Origin: Malachius bipustulatus
Taxonomy: Eukaryota > Arthropoda > Insecta > Coleoptera > Melyridae
NCBI GenBank assembly: GCA_910589415.1
Contig: OU342639.1
Coordinates: 4,534,268-4,598,267 of the forward strand
DNA length: 64,000 nt
Direction of reading: 5' to 3'
The notes beneath the pieces were generated by a model, which was not told where the DNA came from, made no database searches, and saw only the letters and a list, made by a program, of their open reading frames with translations. The position numbers were made by a program, and so were the translations under genes. Below are positions 46,101 through 56,964 of this stretch, in pieces. The first letter of the stretch is position 1. Every line of letters begins with the position of its first letter.

Positions 46101-49100
46101 AACGACGAGCTGTGATTATCTCACGCTGGAGTAATGGTTAAAAATTTTGGAATTTTATCATGAAAACCAAAAATACAGGGTGGGCCACGGTATACGAAAC
46201 GGAAGATTATGGCCGTGTCTCTGGATTTTAGGATCTTTTTATTTTTGGAGTGGTTAGAGACCCAGCAGAGGTACGTTTTAAAATTATATTCATAATGTAC
46301 AGGGTGTCCCAAAAGCATAAAACATATCAAAGTTATGTTTTTTTAAATGGAATGCTCCTATGTTATTGCATTTTTAGATTGTCTGAAAAGAGAAAATAAG
46401 ATTGGCTTTTACAGTTGGTGCTTAAATTCAGAAGTTTTTGAGTTATAAATAAGTGAAAATCGTCATTTTTCAAGTTCATGGCCCTGTACAACGAAAACGG
46501 CTGAAGATAGAGAAAAACGGCTTACATATCCCTATTTTAACTTTTCATGTACTATCCTACGATGTAGATGAAATGTTTATACAGGGTGATAAAAAATTTG
46601 AAAAATTCTGAGATTGTCGCCAAATAAAAAAATCAAAGAATGCCCAAATGTTTCTATACCATAGGATAGTACATAAAAAGTTAAAATAGGGACATGTAAG
46701 CCGTTTTTCTCTATCTTCAGCCGTTTTCGTTTTACAGGGCCTTGAACTTGAAAAATGACGATTTTCACTTGTTTATAACTCAAAAACTTCTGAATTTAAA
46801 CACCAACTGTAAAAGCCAATCTTATTTTCTTTTTTCAGACAATCTAAAAATGCAATAACATAGGAGCATTCCATTTAAGAAAACATAACTTTGATATGTT
46901 TTATGCTTTTGGGACAGCCTGTACATTATGAATATAATTTTAAAACGTACCTCTGCCGGGTCTCTATCCACTCCAAAAATAAAAAGATCCTAAAATCCGA
47001 GACACGGCCATAATCTTCCGTTTCGTATACCGTGGCCCACCCTGTATATCTCATTAAAAAAAAAGTTGAAAATGTTGTTCTTTTTTGGAAAAACTAACAT
47101 TTTTCATCGAATGACGTTATAATAATATACAGTGTGGAACGCACTTATGGAATAAAAATCATTATTCGGAGAAAAGACGATTTTGAAAAAAAGCTCGTAC
47201 ACCTCAACTTAACACTTTTATTTGGCATCTTTTAAGGCTCAATTTGAATTTTTACCCCCACCATTGTAGTAATTTTTTTTTTAATGGCACTCTTCCGGTT
47301 TTTTTTCTGGGTCCAGAATTGTTTTCTACGGGGCTTTCCTTTGACTCAGTAATTACGACATTCTCTATTTTTTTAAATGAGACACCCTGTATATTATTGA
47401 ATTTTAATATTTCCTAAGAAAATCTAGTTATAAAAGGTTATGAGTTATTAACAAGTGGAGATCGCAATTTTTCATTTTGAAAGCAGTGTAGGTGCATCAG
47501 AAACGCCCATCATGTCTCTATCTTAAATTTTTAAAGAAAGCTTTTTCTTTCTTCTTTTTTAACTTCTTCTTTTTTTAACTTTTTTAAAGAAAATTTCAGA
47601 CCCGTTCAATAAGGTCTGATCCTGGAATTTTTCCATCAACCTTTTGTCAAAGTTTTGTGACGGAGAGACAAGAAGCCAAAAATTAATTTTAGTGAATTCT
47701 GACGAAAAATTATACTCGAAAATGATAATTTACTCAGAAGTTTTACTTTGACGATTTTTTGTCGAAGCGGTTTCTCCAATTTTTCAAATGTGATGACAGT
47801 TTTTCAGAAAAATGGTCGGAAAATTACCTTTATCAACAAAATACATAGGGGCAGAAAACACCCTGTATCTTTATAACCAATTAACAAAAAAGAAAGTTTT
47901 TCTTGTGTGTTTACCAGTGTCAGAAGTCCAGGACTTCTTTTTTAAAAAACAGACCAGGCGTTTTTTCAACAATGTCCTTTTTTTTTAAACGGACATTGTT
48001 AAAAAAATTCAAAATTTCACCTTTATGGATTGATTGCAGAAATTGGTGCGACAGTTTTGTATGTGAAATCGGTTTTGAGGTGCGATTAACCGTTTTTGAG
48101 ATATAAACGCTTCAATGTTGCAAAAATTGGTATTTTAAATTTTTTTCGAATATTTTTTATTAAAAGACTAATGCCATATATTAGACCACCACCAACATTA
48201 ACAAAGTCATGGAAGGCTTCATTGCCTTGGAATCGAATTCAATATCGCTGATGATGTCTTTCACAGTTGCAGACAGAACACCTGAAATAAGTTACACTGG
48301 AAAACGGCTGGCTACCCTGTATTATTATTATTTTGTTAAAGAATATCAATTCAATCCAATGGATCGTTTATATTATTTTTAGCAAACTTTCTAAATGAAT
48401 GTGATAAAAAAAATAGTTCAAGTCGTCCTGAAAATCTTGACCTTGATCGGCCAGTCATTTTACCACCGCCCCAAACAGACCCTTATCGGTATGTTTTGAA
48501 TTTAGAATTATTAGTAATCAAATTAGCTTATGACTTCGCAGAATTACGGTAATTGTTACATTTATCAAATATTCAATTAAGATTAGGCATTGATTTGATT
48601 AAGGCAACACGCGGCAATAAATTTTTTAATCACAGGTATTTAACTATGTAAACAATAAAGTCATAAATGTTAAGCGATTGCGGAACTTCATTTGTAGTCG
48701 AACGTTCGGTCAGTTTGCTAAAAAAAAGCTCCGGTATTCTTTAAACTACTAATTTGATTAATAATTGGGTGAGAAGTTTTAATGGAACAGGAATTTTGAG
48801 TCCTGGCTCCTCAAAAAGGTCCAATCGCGCCGTTTTGACTTTCGAATTATCGCGCAAGTGCAACCATGTGGAGATCTGCAGTGCTCTTTTTCTTAAGGAC
48901 TCTGTTTTCTCTTAATAACAAGGACGACTCAGGTGAGCTCTATTAGCTTTTTTTTAAATAACCTGAGGGGCCTAAAATTGTCTTCTTTTGCATTTCAATG
49001 AGGAAGGTATTTGGAAGAGTGTGCAGCTGCTAAGTCAATTTGGTTTTTGTTTTAAATGTAATTTTTCCATCAAAGTGTTTAATCCCTGGGGAATACCTAC

Positions 49101-52100
49101 ATATATCAATGTTCTATCACTCTTTTCCTTCTTCATTTCAACGACTTTATTCTGGTTCAGTTTATATTTTTAAAATATCCGCTGATCCAGGAATTGTGTA
49201 TTCAACTTGATCAATTTCTGCTCCAGTAATAATGAGTGTAGGTGTTCCCTTGAGATTGTTCTTCCATTCTTATCCTCTTTACTTCAACGATTTTCTGGCC
49301 GTATTTAGGAACTATCCACAGATCTCTTAATTATTTTTTCAAAGAGTATTTAGCTAATAACTAATTAAAAAATCAACATGGATGAATTGAATATTTCTAA
49401 ATCTGAAGAAACTGAGTAGTAGCGATTTTTTTCACTAAATATTGATAAAAAAAACTCCTGTTGATTTAGTGATTTAATTGTGATGCTGAAATTGGATCTT
49501 AATAAGGGTAGATGATGCATGATCTCACCAAATTCAACAAAATAATTAGAGAACCGCCGTAAGAGCAATTATACCTTTTGAGTAGGGACATTACATGAAT
49601 AATTCGGAAATTTGGCGACAATGCAATGGGAATCCAGGCACTGGCAACACTTCTTACACGTCGATCTCCAATCAATGAGTAATCATATTGTTGATAAGAA
49701 TTGTTTACAATTATTATTACAATACATACGATTGTAGCTGTTTAGCACTGATGTCAGATTTATACAAAATGTTTCACATTTGGTAATAAAAAATTGTATA
49801 TATTTTTAACCAATAAAGTCATTGTTTTTTTTTTTTTTTCAAAAAGTCACCATAGAAAATTTTCAAGCTCCAAAAATGACCATTTCACTTGCTTTGAAAC
49901 GTTATATCTCGAGAAGGGAAAGTCACCGGTTTCAGTTCCGGAATTTATCATGTCAGTTGCACCTACTGGCGAAAATTGTGCGACATTTTTGATGACATAA
50001 ATTACCGAAAAGTTTTGCGCAAGATGGGTTGTTCAGGTTGCTGACTATGGAACAAAAACAAAACATGTCGAAAAATTTAGAAACTTTTTGCTCACCTGCA
50101 ACCAATCCCCCCCCCCAAACCGATGGTTATGCGTGCCGTTAGCACGCATGTCTTCGAAAAATCCATCACAAGGTTCTTCCACATCAATCTTATAGATCGG
50201 GTTTTCTCTTTGGACCGCTGAAACAATTGGGTGGCTGAAAATTTCAAGAGCCGATACTGATGAGTTTGTGCATCGAAAACCAAAATTTGTTGTAACCTTG
50301 AGAGGTAGGTACTGAATACTGTCTCCACTGAGGCTGAAGAAGCAAAAGAAAAAGCAAAAAAAAAAAAAATCGTTTTGACACAACTTGTGATTGGTACTAC
50401 TGAATTCTACTGATGTTTTTCGTACTGTAAATCGGGGAGCGAGCATTCAATTTCCCTCTAGTCCCACGGCATCCAAAGTAGCACTTTTTCTCTGTAAAGT
50501 ATTCAGAGCAAAGAGATTTTGGAGAAATAAACATCATACCTATAAAAATTCTGAATATCTCATCAATAATTATTGTTGATAGCATTTGATTATTCATTCC
50601 TTTCATTCGCTTGAATTAAATTTATCTGCTTCAGAATTTGATCAATTTTGAAATTAGTTCAATCTGTCATTTTGACAATCACCTTACTTCTTGGCTGCAC
50701 AATGTCTTTGAACCAGACAACCCTTTGGTCAGTTAACAAAGGGTATAATGATAATGTCATCCTCCGATCAGTCTTCCAAAGAGATACGATTTCTGGTTCA
50801 GCATGTAGTTGTATTGGTGCGGATAACTTCACTCACAATTCAGCTTGCGTGGAACGGTGTCAAAAAACGGGCCATGTAAAAAATGCGTTTTGTAATTGCG
50901 ATATTTCCAATTTTTTTATAAAAAATTTTACTTAGGGGTATAAAAATCGTACTTTGGAAACTATTTCCCTGGTCTTGTCAAGCTGTGTAATATTCACTAA
51001 CTAATCTCTTTATTGAGTATAGAAGCGGAAGAAGCAGCTGAGTTTCTACAGAATGCCGGTCTGTCCGATCTGACCAGGCTGTACTATGAGGGGAAAGAGA
51101 TCAGTGAGAATCTAATAATCGACTCGATCCGTCAACGTAATCTTACAAGGAAACAAGCCCAGACAATCAAGTCACGTGTTCACACTCTCAACAAGACACT
51201 TTGCAGCAGACAGCCTCGCAGAAAGCACCGACAGGACATCCGTGAAGTCACCTGGAACCCGGAGGTGATACCCTGAGGCTGGGATTTTTGATTTCTTTTA
51301 TGCGGAACACAATTTCCTGTTACAGACCACCAGCAATGGGTCTCGTAGTGCTACTCCTGATTCTCTTGATTCTGTCGGCGTTAACGAAGCTTTCATATCT
51401 GATGATGAATTACACCCAAACATTAATTCCTTGTATGTTACGTAAGTTTATTATTAGGAGATTGAGAGAATTAAGATTTTTATTAATTACAGACCTGATG
51501 TGGCATCCAGCTCGGTTTTCAAGCGAAAGATAAAATGGACCTCGAGCGAACCTCTGAAAACTGGCTGTGTAGCGCATCTAGAATCGGATTGTGTTGTTTT
51601 GAAGCAGTACCGTCCTCTTAACGAGAATGGAAGTCTACCTCGATCTACAAGGGAACGTAGCGGCAGCGACCCTACTACCGACGTTATCCTTGAAACACTG
51701 AAACCAAGCCTGTAAGGTTTATACTACCTTGTCATATTTACACATATCTTCTTTAATCAAATGAGTAAATTTACAGGAATGAGCCAAGTTCATCTAAACA
51801 CCAGAATAATAAACTCTCCCGAAGCCAGACTAATTTGGTTACATCTTCGTCGATCGAGAAAACAAATGATGCTCCTCTTGCCGGGGCAGATAACTACGAG
51901 CTTATGAGCTTTGAAAATTGCATGAAGCAGAACGATTTGGAAATACAGGTCGGTAGATGGTAGATGGTAGACTTTGTTATCAAATTTATAAAAAGTATTT
52001 TAATCTTGCAGGTCTGCGAGATTGAAACTGAGGGTATTTCTATTGACGATTTTACTGACAGCGAATATCAGCACCTCAAGCCGTTATTGTTTGTCGAAGT

Positions 52101-53208
52101 AATTTCAATTTTTGATCAATATAAAATCACTTATCGCAAGAGGAAGGCTAATATTAAATCAAAAGGTGGCAATGTATTCGGGGTTAATGTACAGACGTTA
52201 GTTATGAGAGACATGCCAAAACCTACGGATAATTCGATGGTGCCTCAAGTAATCCAAGTGCTTTTGCACGAGCTGAATGAACGTTGTCTTGGCGAGCACG
52301 GCATTATTCGCATTGCTCTTCAGAAGCAAAAATTGGACACTTTGTGCTCCGAGATAGAAAACAAGTTCTACAATTCCAGGGAGGAAGTCGAGAAGCAAAT
52401 CAGAGAAGCACACGCGCATGATTTAGCTTGTACCCTCAAACGGTTATTGAAAGAGTTACCAGAGACCTTGTTTACGTTAGAAATGTTTGATATGGTCTTC
52501 AAAACTAACCGTAAGTACACCCATTCTTTATTAAACCGGTTTTTATTTATTTTTTTAAATTTATTTAGTGATTCCAAATAACACTGATAAAATGAAAGCG
52601 ATGAATTTAATAGTATTGATGCTCCCGATTGAGCACAGAAATACCCTGAGAGTTGTTCTTCAATTTTTATTGAATGTAATCATGAACGAGCCTGAGAATG
52701 GTATGAATTTACACAACGTCGCCATGCTTATGGCCCCTTCATTTTTCCCCCCGAGGCTTATCTTACCAAAGTATGTATTTATTTATCATTATCTGTAATA
52801 ATTATAAATAATTTTTATTGATTTAAAGGGATCAAGATAAGCCGTTGAAGAATATATCAAATGAAGAAGTTTTGAAGCAGTTGAACGGCGCAGCAGTCTG
52901 CTGCTCTATTTTGGAGGTTTTATTGAAAGGTGGGGAGAAATTGTGGATAGTGCCCGGCTCGTTGGCGGAACAAGCTAAAGAAGGTCACAAGAGAGCTCAA
53001 GTGCGCAAGGATTTTAACAGAAATAAAAAGAGAGATCCGAAATTGGTATGTTCTTGAATATTGGCTGTTTTTTAAATTATTATTTTTGAGTGATTTTCAG
53101 AGGTCTTCCAAGGTGAAATTGATTAGAAGCAGTACTATGTACGACCAGAGTGCCATAAGTTCTCCAAGAATGATGGCCGAATGCCGGCTACAGTCTACTC
53201 ATTCCTAA
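39485..53208 (+). CDS. conu: Rho GTPase-activating protein, ARHGAP18/conundrum-like
   Basis: Ten coding exons join in phase: 39485-39578, 48383-48488, 51018-51264, 51326-51441, 51493-51711, 51777-51948, 52012-52510, 52569-52770, 52829-53045 and 53101-53208. The product is 659 residues (human ARHGAP18 is about 663). The ATG follows an in-frame TGA. Residues about 68-125 match the family's conserved N-terminal motif (EAEEAAEFLQNAGLSDL, RQNLTRKQA-like). The RhoGAP domain spans about 373-575, with the arginine finger at R418 (GIIRIAL), the Lys of LKRLLKELPETLF and the Asn of LHNVAMLMAPSFF. Such proteins speed GTP hydrolysis by Rho at the cell cortex; Drosophila Conundrum is recruited by Moesin. 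Intron 1 is 8.8 kb and full of transposons, while introns 3-9 are about 50-75 bp. The exon 3 donor (GTGATA) and exon 3 acceptor (TTGAG) are the weakest junctions. Confidence 0.88.
39579..40078. other. Start of RhoGAP intron 1
   Basis: The sequence is intronic. It includes ATACAGTGTGTTTCCAAAG at about 39613, which looks like one end of a mariner-type element, but no matching other end was found. Confidence 0.35.
40079..42135 (-). mobile_element. 5'-truncated LINE copy D in RhoGAP intron 1
   Basis: This is a minus-strand non-LTR element with a (TAAA)n-type 3' tail (the TTTA run at about 40079-40124 on the plus strand). The 5' end is cut near 42135 inside the linker before the reverse transcriptase. 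It lies antisense to the host gene. An 8-bp expansion near 41355 shifts the reading frame. Confidence 0.85.
40278..42105 (-). pseudogene. LINE copy D reverse transcriptase, frameshifted
   Basis: Two overlapping frames make one polymerase. The upstream frame (42105-41353) has WKSTKIIPIFKKGKRCDVSN, YRPIALLSNFEKLFE, SQHGFIKGRSTITNL and VDVIYTDFS, then a stop. The downstream frame (to 40278) resumes with FSKAFDSISHSVLISKL, SGVPQGSVLGPLLFNVFI, the catalytic YADD and a complete C-terminal region. The break lies at a duplicated TTTTAGT stretch, where 8 bases are added relative to the usual DFSKAFD motif. Confidence 0.88.
42307..42862. mobile_element. MITE family 1, copy 3
   Basis: The ends match copies 1 and 2 (GGTCATTATTTACATCCGCG at the left; CCGCGGATGTAAATAATTAC at the right). 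The target duplication is imperfect (TTTATTTG on the left, TTTATTTA after a T run on the right), perhaps because the T run expanded. A short plus frame of 98 codons inside has no recognisable domain. Confidence 0.8.
42950..45770. mobile_element. Giant palindromic Tc1-type element
   Basis: The two arms, about 43049-44190 and about 44640-45770, are near-perfect reverse complements (GTTAAAACAAGACCGCAACA at the left, its complement at 45740-45760). The centre keeps the C-terminal end of a Tc1-like transposase. In addition, 42950-43055 is a direct repeat of 43430-43535 in the left arm, so the left side has one extra copy without a right-hand partner. The transposition unit's true ends are therefore uncertain. 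Confidence 0.8.
44201..44420 (+). pseudogene. Tc1-like transposase C-terminal remnant
   Basis: The frame reads LVSPDINPLEHAWSRMKKNP, the region of the third catalytic residue in Tc1 transposases (SPDxNPxE), then LDDLVIAIQEEWEATPQQFL and HHLVEGMP; after a stop it continues VTAVIKEARE. The first two catalytic residues and the DNA-binding domain are absent; the palindromic arms take their place. Confidence 0.85.
46176..47044. mobile_element. Palindromic mariner-like MITE, 869 bp
   Basis: The ends CAGGGTGGGCCACGGTATAC and GTATACCGTGGCCCACCCTG are exact inverted repeats flanked by TA. The arms are about 380-400 bp with a short central spacer around 46560-46660, so nearly the whole element folds back. 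Arm sequences are related to those of the giant palindrome at 43049-45770 and to the fragment at about 42150-42290. Confidence 0.88.
47131..47890. mobile_element. Decayed mariner-like element fragments
   Basis: CAGTGTGGAACGCACTTATG at 47136 looks like a transposon tip. The stretch 47640-47890 (TGACAGTTTTTCAG, GAAAATTACCTTTATCAAC, ACACCCTGTAT) is a diverged version of the right arm of the palindromic elements at 26477 and 61147. Boundaries are unclear. Confidence 0.45.
48866..48932 (+). CDS. Possible first exon of a small nested secreted protein
   Basis: An ATG in a good context (CAACCATGTGG) starts a hydrophobic peptide (MWRSAVLFFLRTLFSLNNKD) that could be a signal sequence, followed by a donor CAG/GTGAGC (phase 1). 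It lies in intron 2 of the RhoGAP gene on the same strand. It could join in phase to the cysteine-containing frame at 50650, but no transcript evidence is available. I do not recognise a family. Confidence 0.25.
50094..50332 (-). other. Possible minus-strand exon in RhoGAP intron 2
   Basis: On the minus strand a long pyrimidine tract ending GCTTCTTCAG is followed by an open stretch ending TTGCAG/GTGAGC, which looks like acceptor and donor. The best frame includes YLPLKVTTNFGFRCTNSSVS and IDVEEPCDGFFEDMRANGTH, with plausible amino-acid usage. I find no start, no partner exon with certainty and no recognised family. A run of nine or more C on the plus strand near 50107-50116 lies inside it. Confidence 0.25.
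50648..50935 (+). CDS. Unrecognised hydrophobic/cysteine-containing frame in RhoGAP intron 2
   Basis: The frame of about 95 codons starts with a hydrophobic stretch (LVQSVILTITLLLGCTMSLN), then has five or more cysteines (SACSCIGADNFTHNSACVER, CQKTGHVKNAFCNC) before a stop. A possible acceptor (GAAATTAG) at about 50659 would connect in phase 1 to the candidate exon at 48866. The pattern suits a small secreted or membrane-anchored protein. It may equally be a pseudogene or unexpressed open frame. Confidence 0.3.
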   Translation: MKLVQSVILTITLLLGCTMSLNQTTLWSVNKGYNDNVILRSVFQRDTISGSACSCIGADNFTHNSACVERCQKTGHVKNAFCNCDISNFFIKNFT

Positions 53209-53283
53209 TGTACCATAATGTACCCGTAACAGTTGGTGCCTTTTTTTATCAAGTATAATAATATTTTTTCAGGTTCGATATTA

Positions 53284-53289
53284 AATAAA
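53284..53289 (+). terminator. Putative polyadenylation signal of RhoGAP gene
   Basis: AATAAA lies about 76 bases after the TAA stop codon of the RhoGAP gene. Confidence 0.55.
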
Positions 53290-54097
53290 ATTTTATAATT
53301 TATTAAAATATTCCCTTACGTTGTGATAGAATGCTTATACATACATTAATTTATATTTATAATAACATTGTCATGATCTTACAGATCAGTGCCAAATAGA
53401 AACTTTTTACACATATTCTAGTTTTATTTAATCTGTTCTAACGTAGTGTTTGATTATTTGAGGAAACATCGAATTATTAATTACCCAGGACAGTTTGTTT
53501 GCTCAGTCAGTCAGCAGTCCCAATCACGACGATGGATTTATCAGTATTATGAATACAAAACCCAAGAAATTAATTATACTTAGAAGATAGATAAGCGTTT
53601 ACAAACCTTTTGATTGCCGAGATTCTGATGTGCTGCGGTGTGTTAACTTCTCTGTTTATACTGATTTAATTTGGTACTTTTTTTATTGAAAATACACATG
53701 CACTGCAGAGAAATCTGAGCAATAAGCTCCCACGGCAAAAAGGTACCCCATAGAACACCTCAAAATTATAAAGTGAAAATGGCTGAAAAACATGTAAGAA
53801 ACGTGTTACGTCCGTCGGACTAGTAAAAATTTGTTATTTTTTATGAATTTTGCTAAAAAAAATTACTTTTTTATTCAAAACACCTTGAAATTTATACAAT
53901 TTGTAGAAAATAAACCTTAAATATTTAAAAAAAAAATTGTCTCGCTGACAATTTCTGTTAATAAGTAATTTTGTAAAAAAAAAAATGAACAACAACAATA
54001 AGGTCATCAACAATATTTGCAGGATTACTGTCGGTTCTCTCGACTCTTCAATTTCAATGGACCGTGGAAGACTCGTCAATTTAATCTTTCTCCTTCA
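53290..54097. other. Intergenic, nothing recognised
   Basis: AT-rich sequence between the RhoGAP 3' end and the next transposon. No exon or repeat was identified. Confidence 0.4.
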
Positions 54098-54099
54098 TA

Positions 54100-55634
54100 C
54101 ACTGAGAGAAATATTATTCTTGAAAGAACTAAAGGCTGAAGGTATTTCCTCCAGAGAATTTATTTAGTTATAAGAACAACTTTATCATTTACAGTACCAA
54201 ATCTTAGTTGAATTCACTAAAATTGAGCAATTGATTGAATTAAATAATTTAATTGAAGCTCATTTTGTGTAACGAAGTATTTTCCATATTGGCATAATAA
54301 TATTACTCATAGCTAACAATCTAAGAATCTGTACTGGAACATAATTCAATCCCAGCAAGTAAACATATAAAGTTATCTTGTTTAAAGAAATCAAAGATTC
54401 TTAGAAGTTAGAAATTTGTGAGACAAATACGTTTTTCTTGCCGGAGGTAGGAATAAATGTTTAACAGAATATTCCAAACATAGTTACGTGAAATATATCA
54501 GATTTTCATTATTCCAACTATGGTATGATTGTGTCAAGTAAAAATTTCTTGCGTCGTGTACTGAGAGGGTTCCATAATAGAACGTTTGTATTGAAGGAAT
54601 TATACCAGAATTATGGCAATAAATATTTCTTTATTTACTGTAATAGATTCATCTAACTGTGCAACCTCAGATAAAAACACATCAGTCGCCATTATAGACG
54701 CCATCATGATGTAGCTGCGTTCGTCAAATGTGGTTGTTGCTAATAATTTATCTAAGTAAAGTTTTCTTGCTTATTTAATATAAATAAATAGTTCGGTTTT
54801 ATTTTTGATATTCTTTTGCAGCTTTGTTTGTATAAATCTGACAAATCGTGAAGTTCAAATCACAGAAAGCCGTCATTACTGTTAGCTTGGTATAGGTACC
54901 TACCTACTTAAATGGATTTCAGACAAACCAAACCAATAAATGGTACAGTTTTGACTCGTCCCGGTCTACGCGTATATAACAATAATTAAAGGTAATTTAT
55001 ATATTTAACATTACTATGGACAAATGGATGATTAATATGGACAGCAAAATGTGCAGATACTTTTTATTGTTATATTGTTGATCGGGATGAGGAGAGCCGT
55101 GACGCTGCGCATTTTGTACCTTTATTGAGTGGAAATTTTTTATTTATTGCTTGGGATTTCGGTTATTGGTAATATTATTATTTCACCAAGAACCGAAGTC
55201 TCAACCAATAAATAAAAAATTTCAAAACGAAAAGTTCAATAAAATATTACCAAATTTTTAGGTTAGGTAGGTTAGATAAGGTAGGTAGGAAAAATGCAAA
55301 CTAAGATATGATTCGGAGAAGAGTTTCATTTAGTTGAGAGAACTCAAAGTAATATTGAGAGAACCTGATAATAGTTCTGCCCAGTTTTATTAAATTGACA
55401 TAAGAAAGCTTAGTGTGATTCACTGAATTATTATTTAGTTCACAGCAGAAAGTTTTATTTGCAATCACTTTTATACAGTATCTTATGGCAACTAATTCTT
55501 GGTTGGATATCTCAAATTCTGGAACTAAATAATTTAGTTGACGCAACTAAATATTTAGTTGCTCGTTATCAATTAAATAATTTAATTGGCGGAATTGCAA
55601 ATTTACTTCCGCCAATGAAAAATTTTTCTCAGTG
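54100..55634. mobile_element. CACTGAG-ended DNA element with TA target site
   Basis: The tips CACTGAGAGAAAT (54100) and ATTTTTCTCAGTG (55634) are inverted repeats with TA outside both (54098-54099 and 55635-55636). Subterminal zones contain several short palindromes built on AATTTAGTT / AACTAAAT and ATTAAATAATTTAAT. There is no transposase. It is probably a non-autonomous Tc1/mariner-type element; the tips are short, so I am moderately sure. Confidence 0.55.
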
Positions 55635-55931
55635 TAGGGGGCCAGACCCATCAGCACAAAATATGATTAAGTTTGAGACTCTGGGTAGCTTCGAAAGGGA
55701 ATTAAGTGTAATTTTTGATAAATAAAAAAAATTCATGCATGATAATATTAGCAATTCAATTTTTTTGTTTTCGTTGTTCCCAGAGTTTGATAATAATAAT
55801 TAAAACATGTATCATTCTGTAAAATACCGTTCCTTTTCGGTCTTCCAGGAAACGCTAGAGTGCAAATTCTTTGGTGCAAACCATCATCCCTCTTATTAAC
55901 TTTTAAGCGTAGGCCAGAGATTTTACGAACA

Positions 55932-55937
55932 TTTATT
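55932..55937 (-). terminator. Putative polyadenylation signal of isomerase gene
   Basis: AATAAA on the minus strand lies about 25 bases after the stop codon of the hydroxypyruvate isomerase-like gene. Confidence 0.5.
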
Positions 55938-55962
55938 TTATGGTACTTTTTATTATTAAATT

Positions 55963-56964
55963 TTACAAATGAAAACCGTAGGTCGTAATCCATTTCAAGT
56001 CTGGATCATTACTATTTCTAGGCCTGTATTCCAAACCTATCCAGTCTTCATATCCGCTTGATGCAAGGAAATTCAGAACATATTGATAATCTATTTCACC
56101 AGGAACGTTTGGTTCATGCCTGTTGGGTACTTGAGCTATCTGTACGTGTCCTACAAAAGGCAAGAGGCTTGCAATGGAATTAGTTATATCACCTCTGATC
56201 TGCTGTAAATGGAATATATCCAACATTAACTTTAAATTAGGACTATCAATCTTCTTAACAAAGTCCAGAGCTGCAATAATAAGTAAGTTTATTAGTTCTC
56301 TTTATATTTAACACGGTTTGCAATTAGTTCACTCACCTTTTGTGTAGCAATTCATGTAGTAATTGGGAAGTGAATATTTATTGATTGGTTCAATCAGTCC
56401 GATTATGCCTTCTTTTTCGAATAAACTTATCGCGTATCGAAGGTTTTTTTCGAATACTTCGTCGTGATTGTTTGTTATTCCATCATTGACTACACCAGAC
56501 ATTATATGGATCCTGTAAAAATGCAAAAAAAATGCTTTAGCGACTTTGCAAAACACGAGCAAAATCTAAAATTTACTTCTTTATTTTCAAACATTTAGCA
56601 TAATTTAGAGTTTTATTTATACTCTCTTTGAACTCGTCCTCTTTTCCAGGAAGGGCTGCAAATCCAAACTCTCCTTTAAGGGCATTCCCTGAAACAACAA
56701 AACAACACATAGGTATTAGATGACAATTTAAAAATGCAGAAGCCTTATTGTATGTACTGTAACGTATGTACCTGAGTAAGTGTTAATGAGAATTTGCTGA
56801 ACTTTAGCTGAAGCCGTTGCACTGACTACTTCATCCAGGGTGACCGAATCAGGCGGGAACCCACTCTCTACCGCTTTAAATCCTGCTCTTGCAGCGTGTT
56901 CGTATCTCCGTATGAAAGGCACTTCCGTGAACATAAAACTCAAGTTGGCACAAAACTTTGCCAT
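55963..56964 (-). CDS. hyi: Putative hydroxypyruvate isomerase (HYI/Gip-like)
   Basis: Four exons join in phase: 56964-56772, 56688-56577, 56512-56337 and 56270-55963, with small introns of 83, 64 and 66 bp. The product is 262 residues, the usual size. It belongs to the xylose-isomerase-like TIM-barrel family that interconverts hydroxypyruvate and tartronate semialdehyde, probably in the cytosol. Expected metal/catalytic residues are present: E143 in LIEPIN, D178 and H181 in [10 protein letters not shown]204 in HVQIAQ, the R-x-E-P and P-G-E-I-D-Y motif at 211-222, and E241 in GLEYRP. The N-terminus [20 protein letters not shown] and [11 protein letters not shown] is typical. Nothing appears broken. 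The Drosophila homologue is Gip. The substrate is inferred from the family and was not seen directly. Confidence 0.93.

Noticed and set aside
55748..55993. Minus-strand frame of 81 codons after the isomerase
   Set aside because: It is the isomerase last exon's end and its 3' UTR read in another frame.
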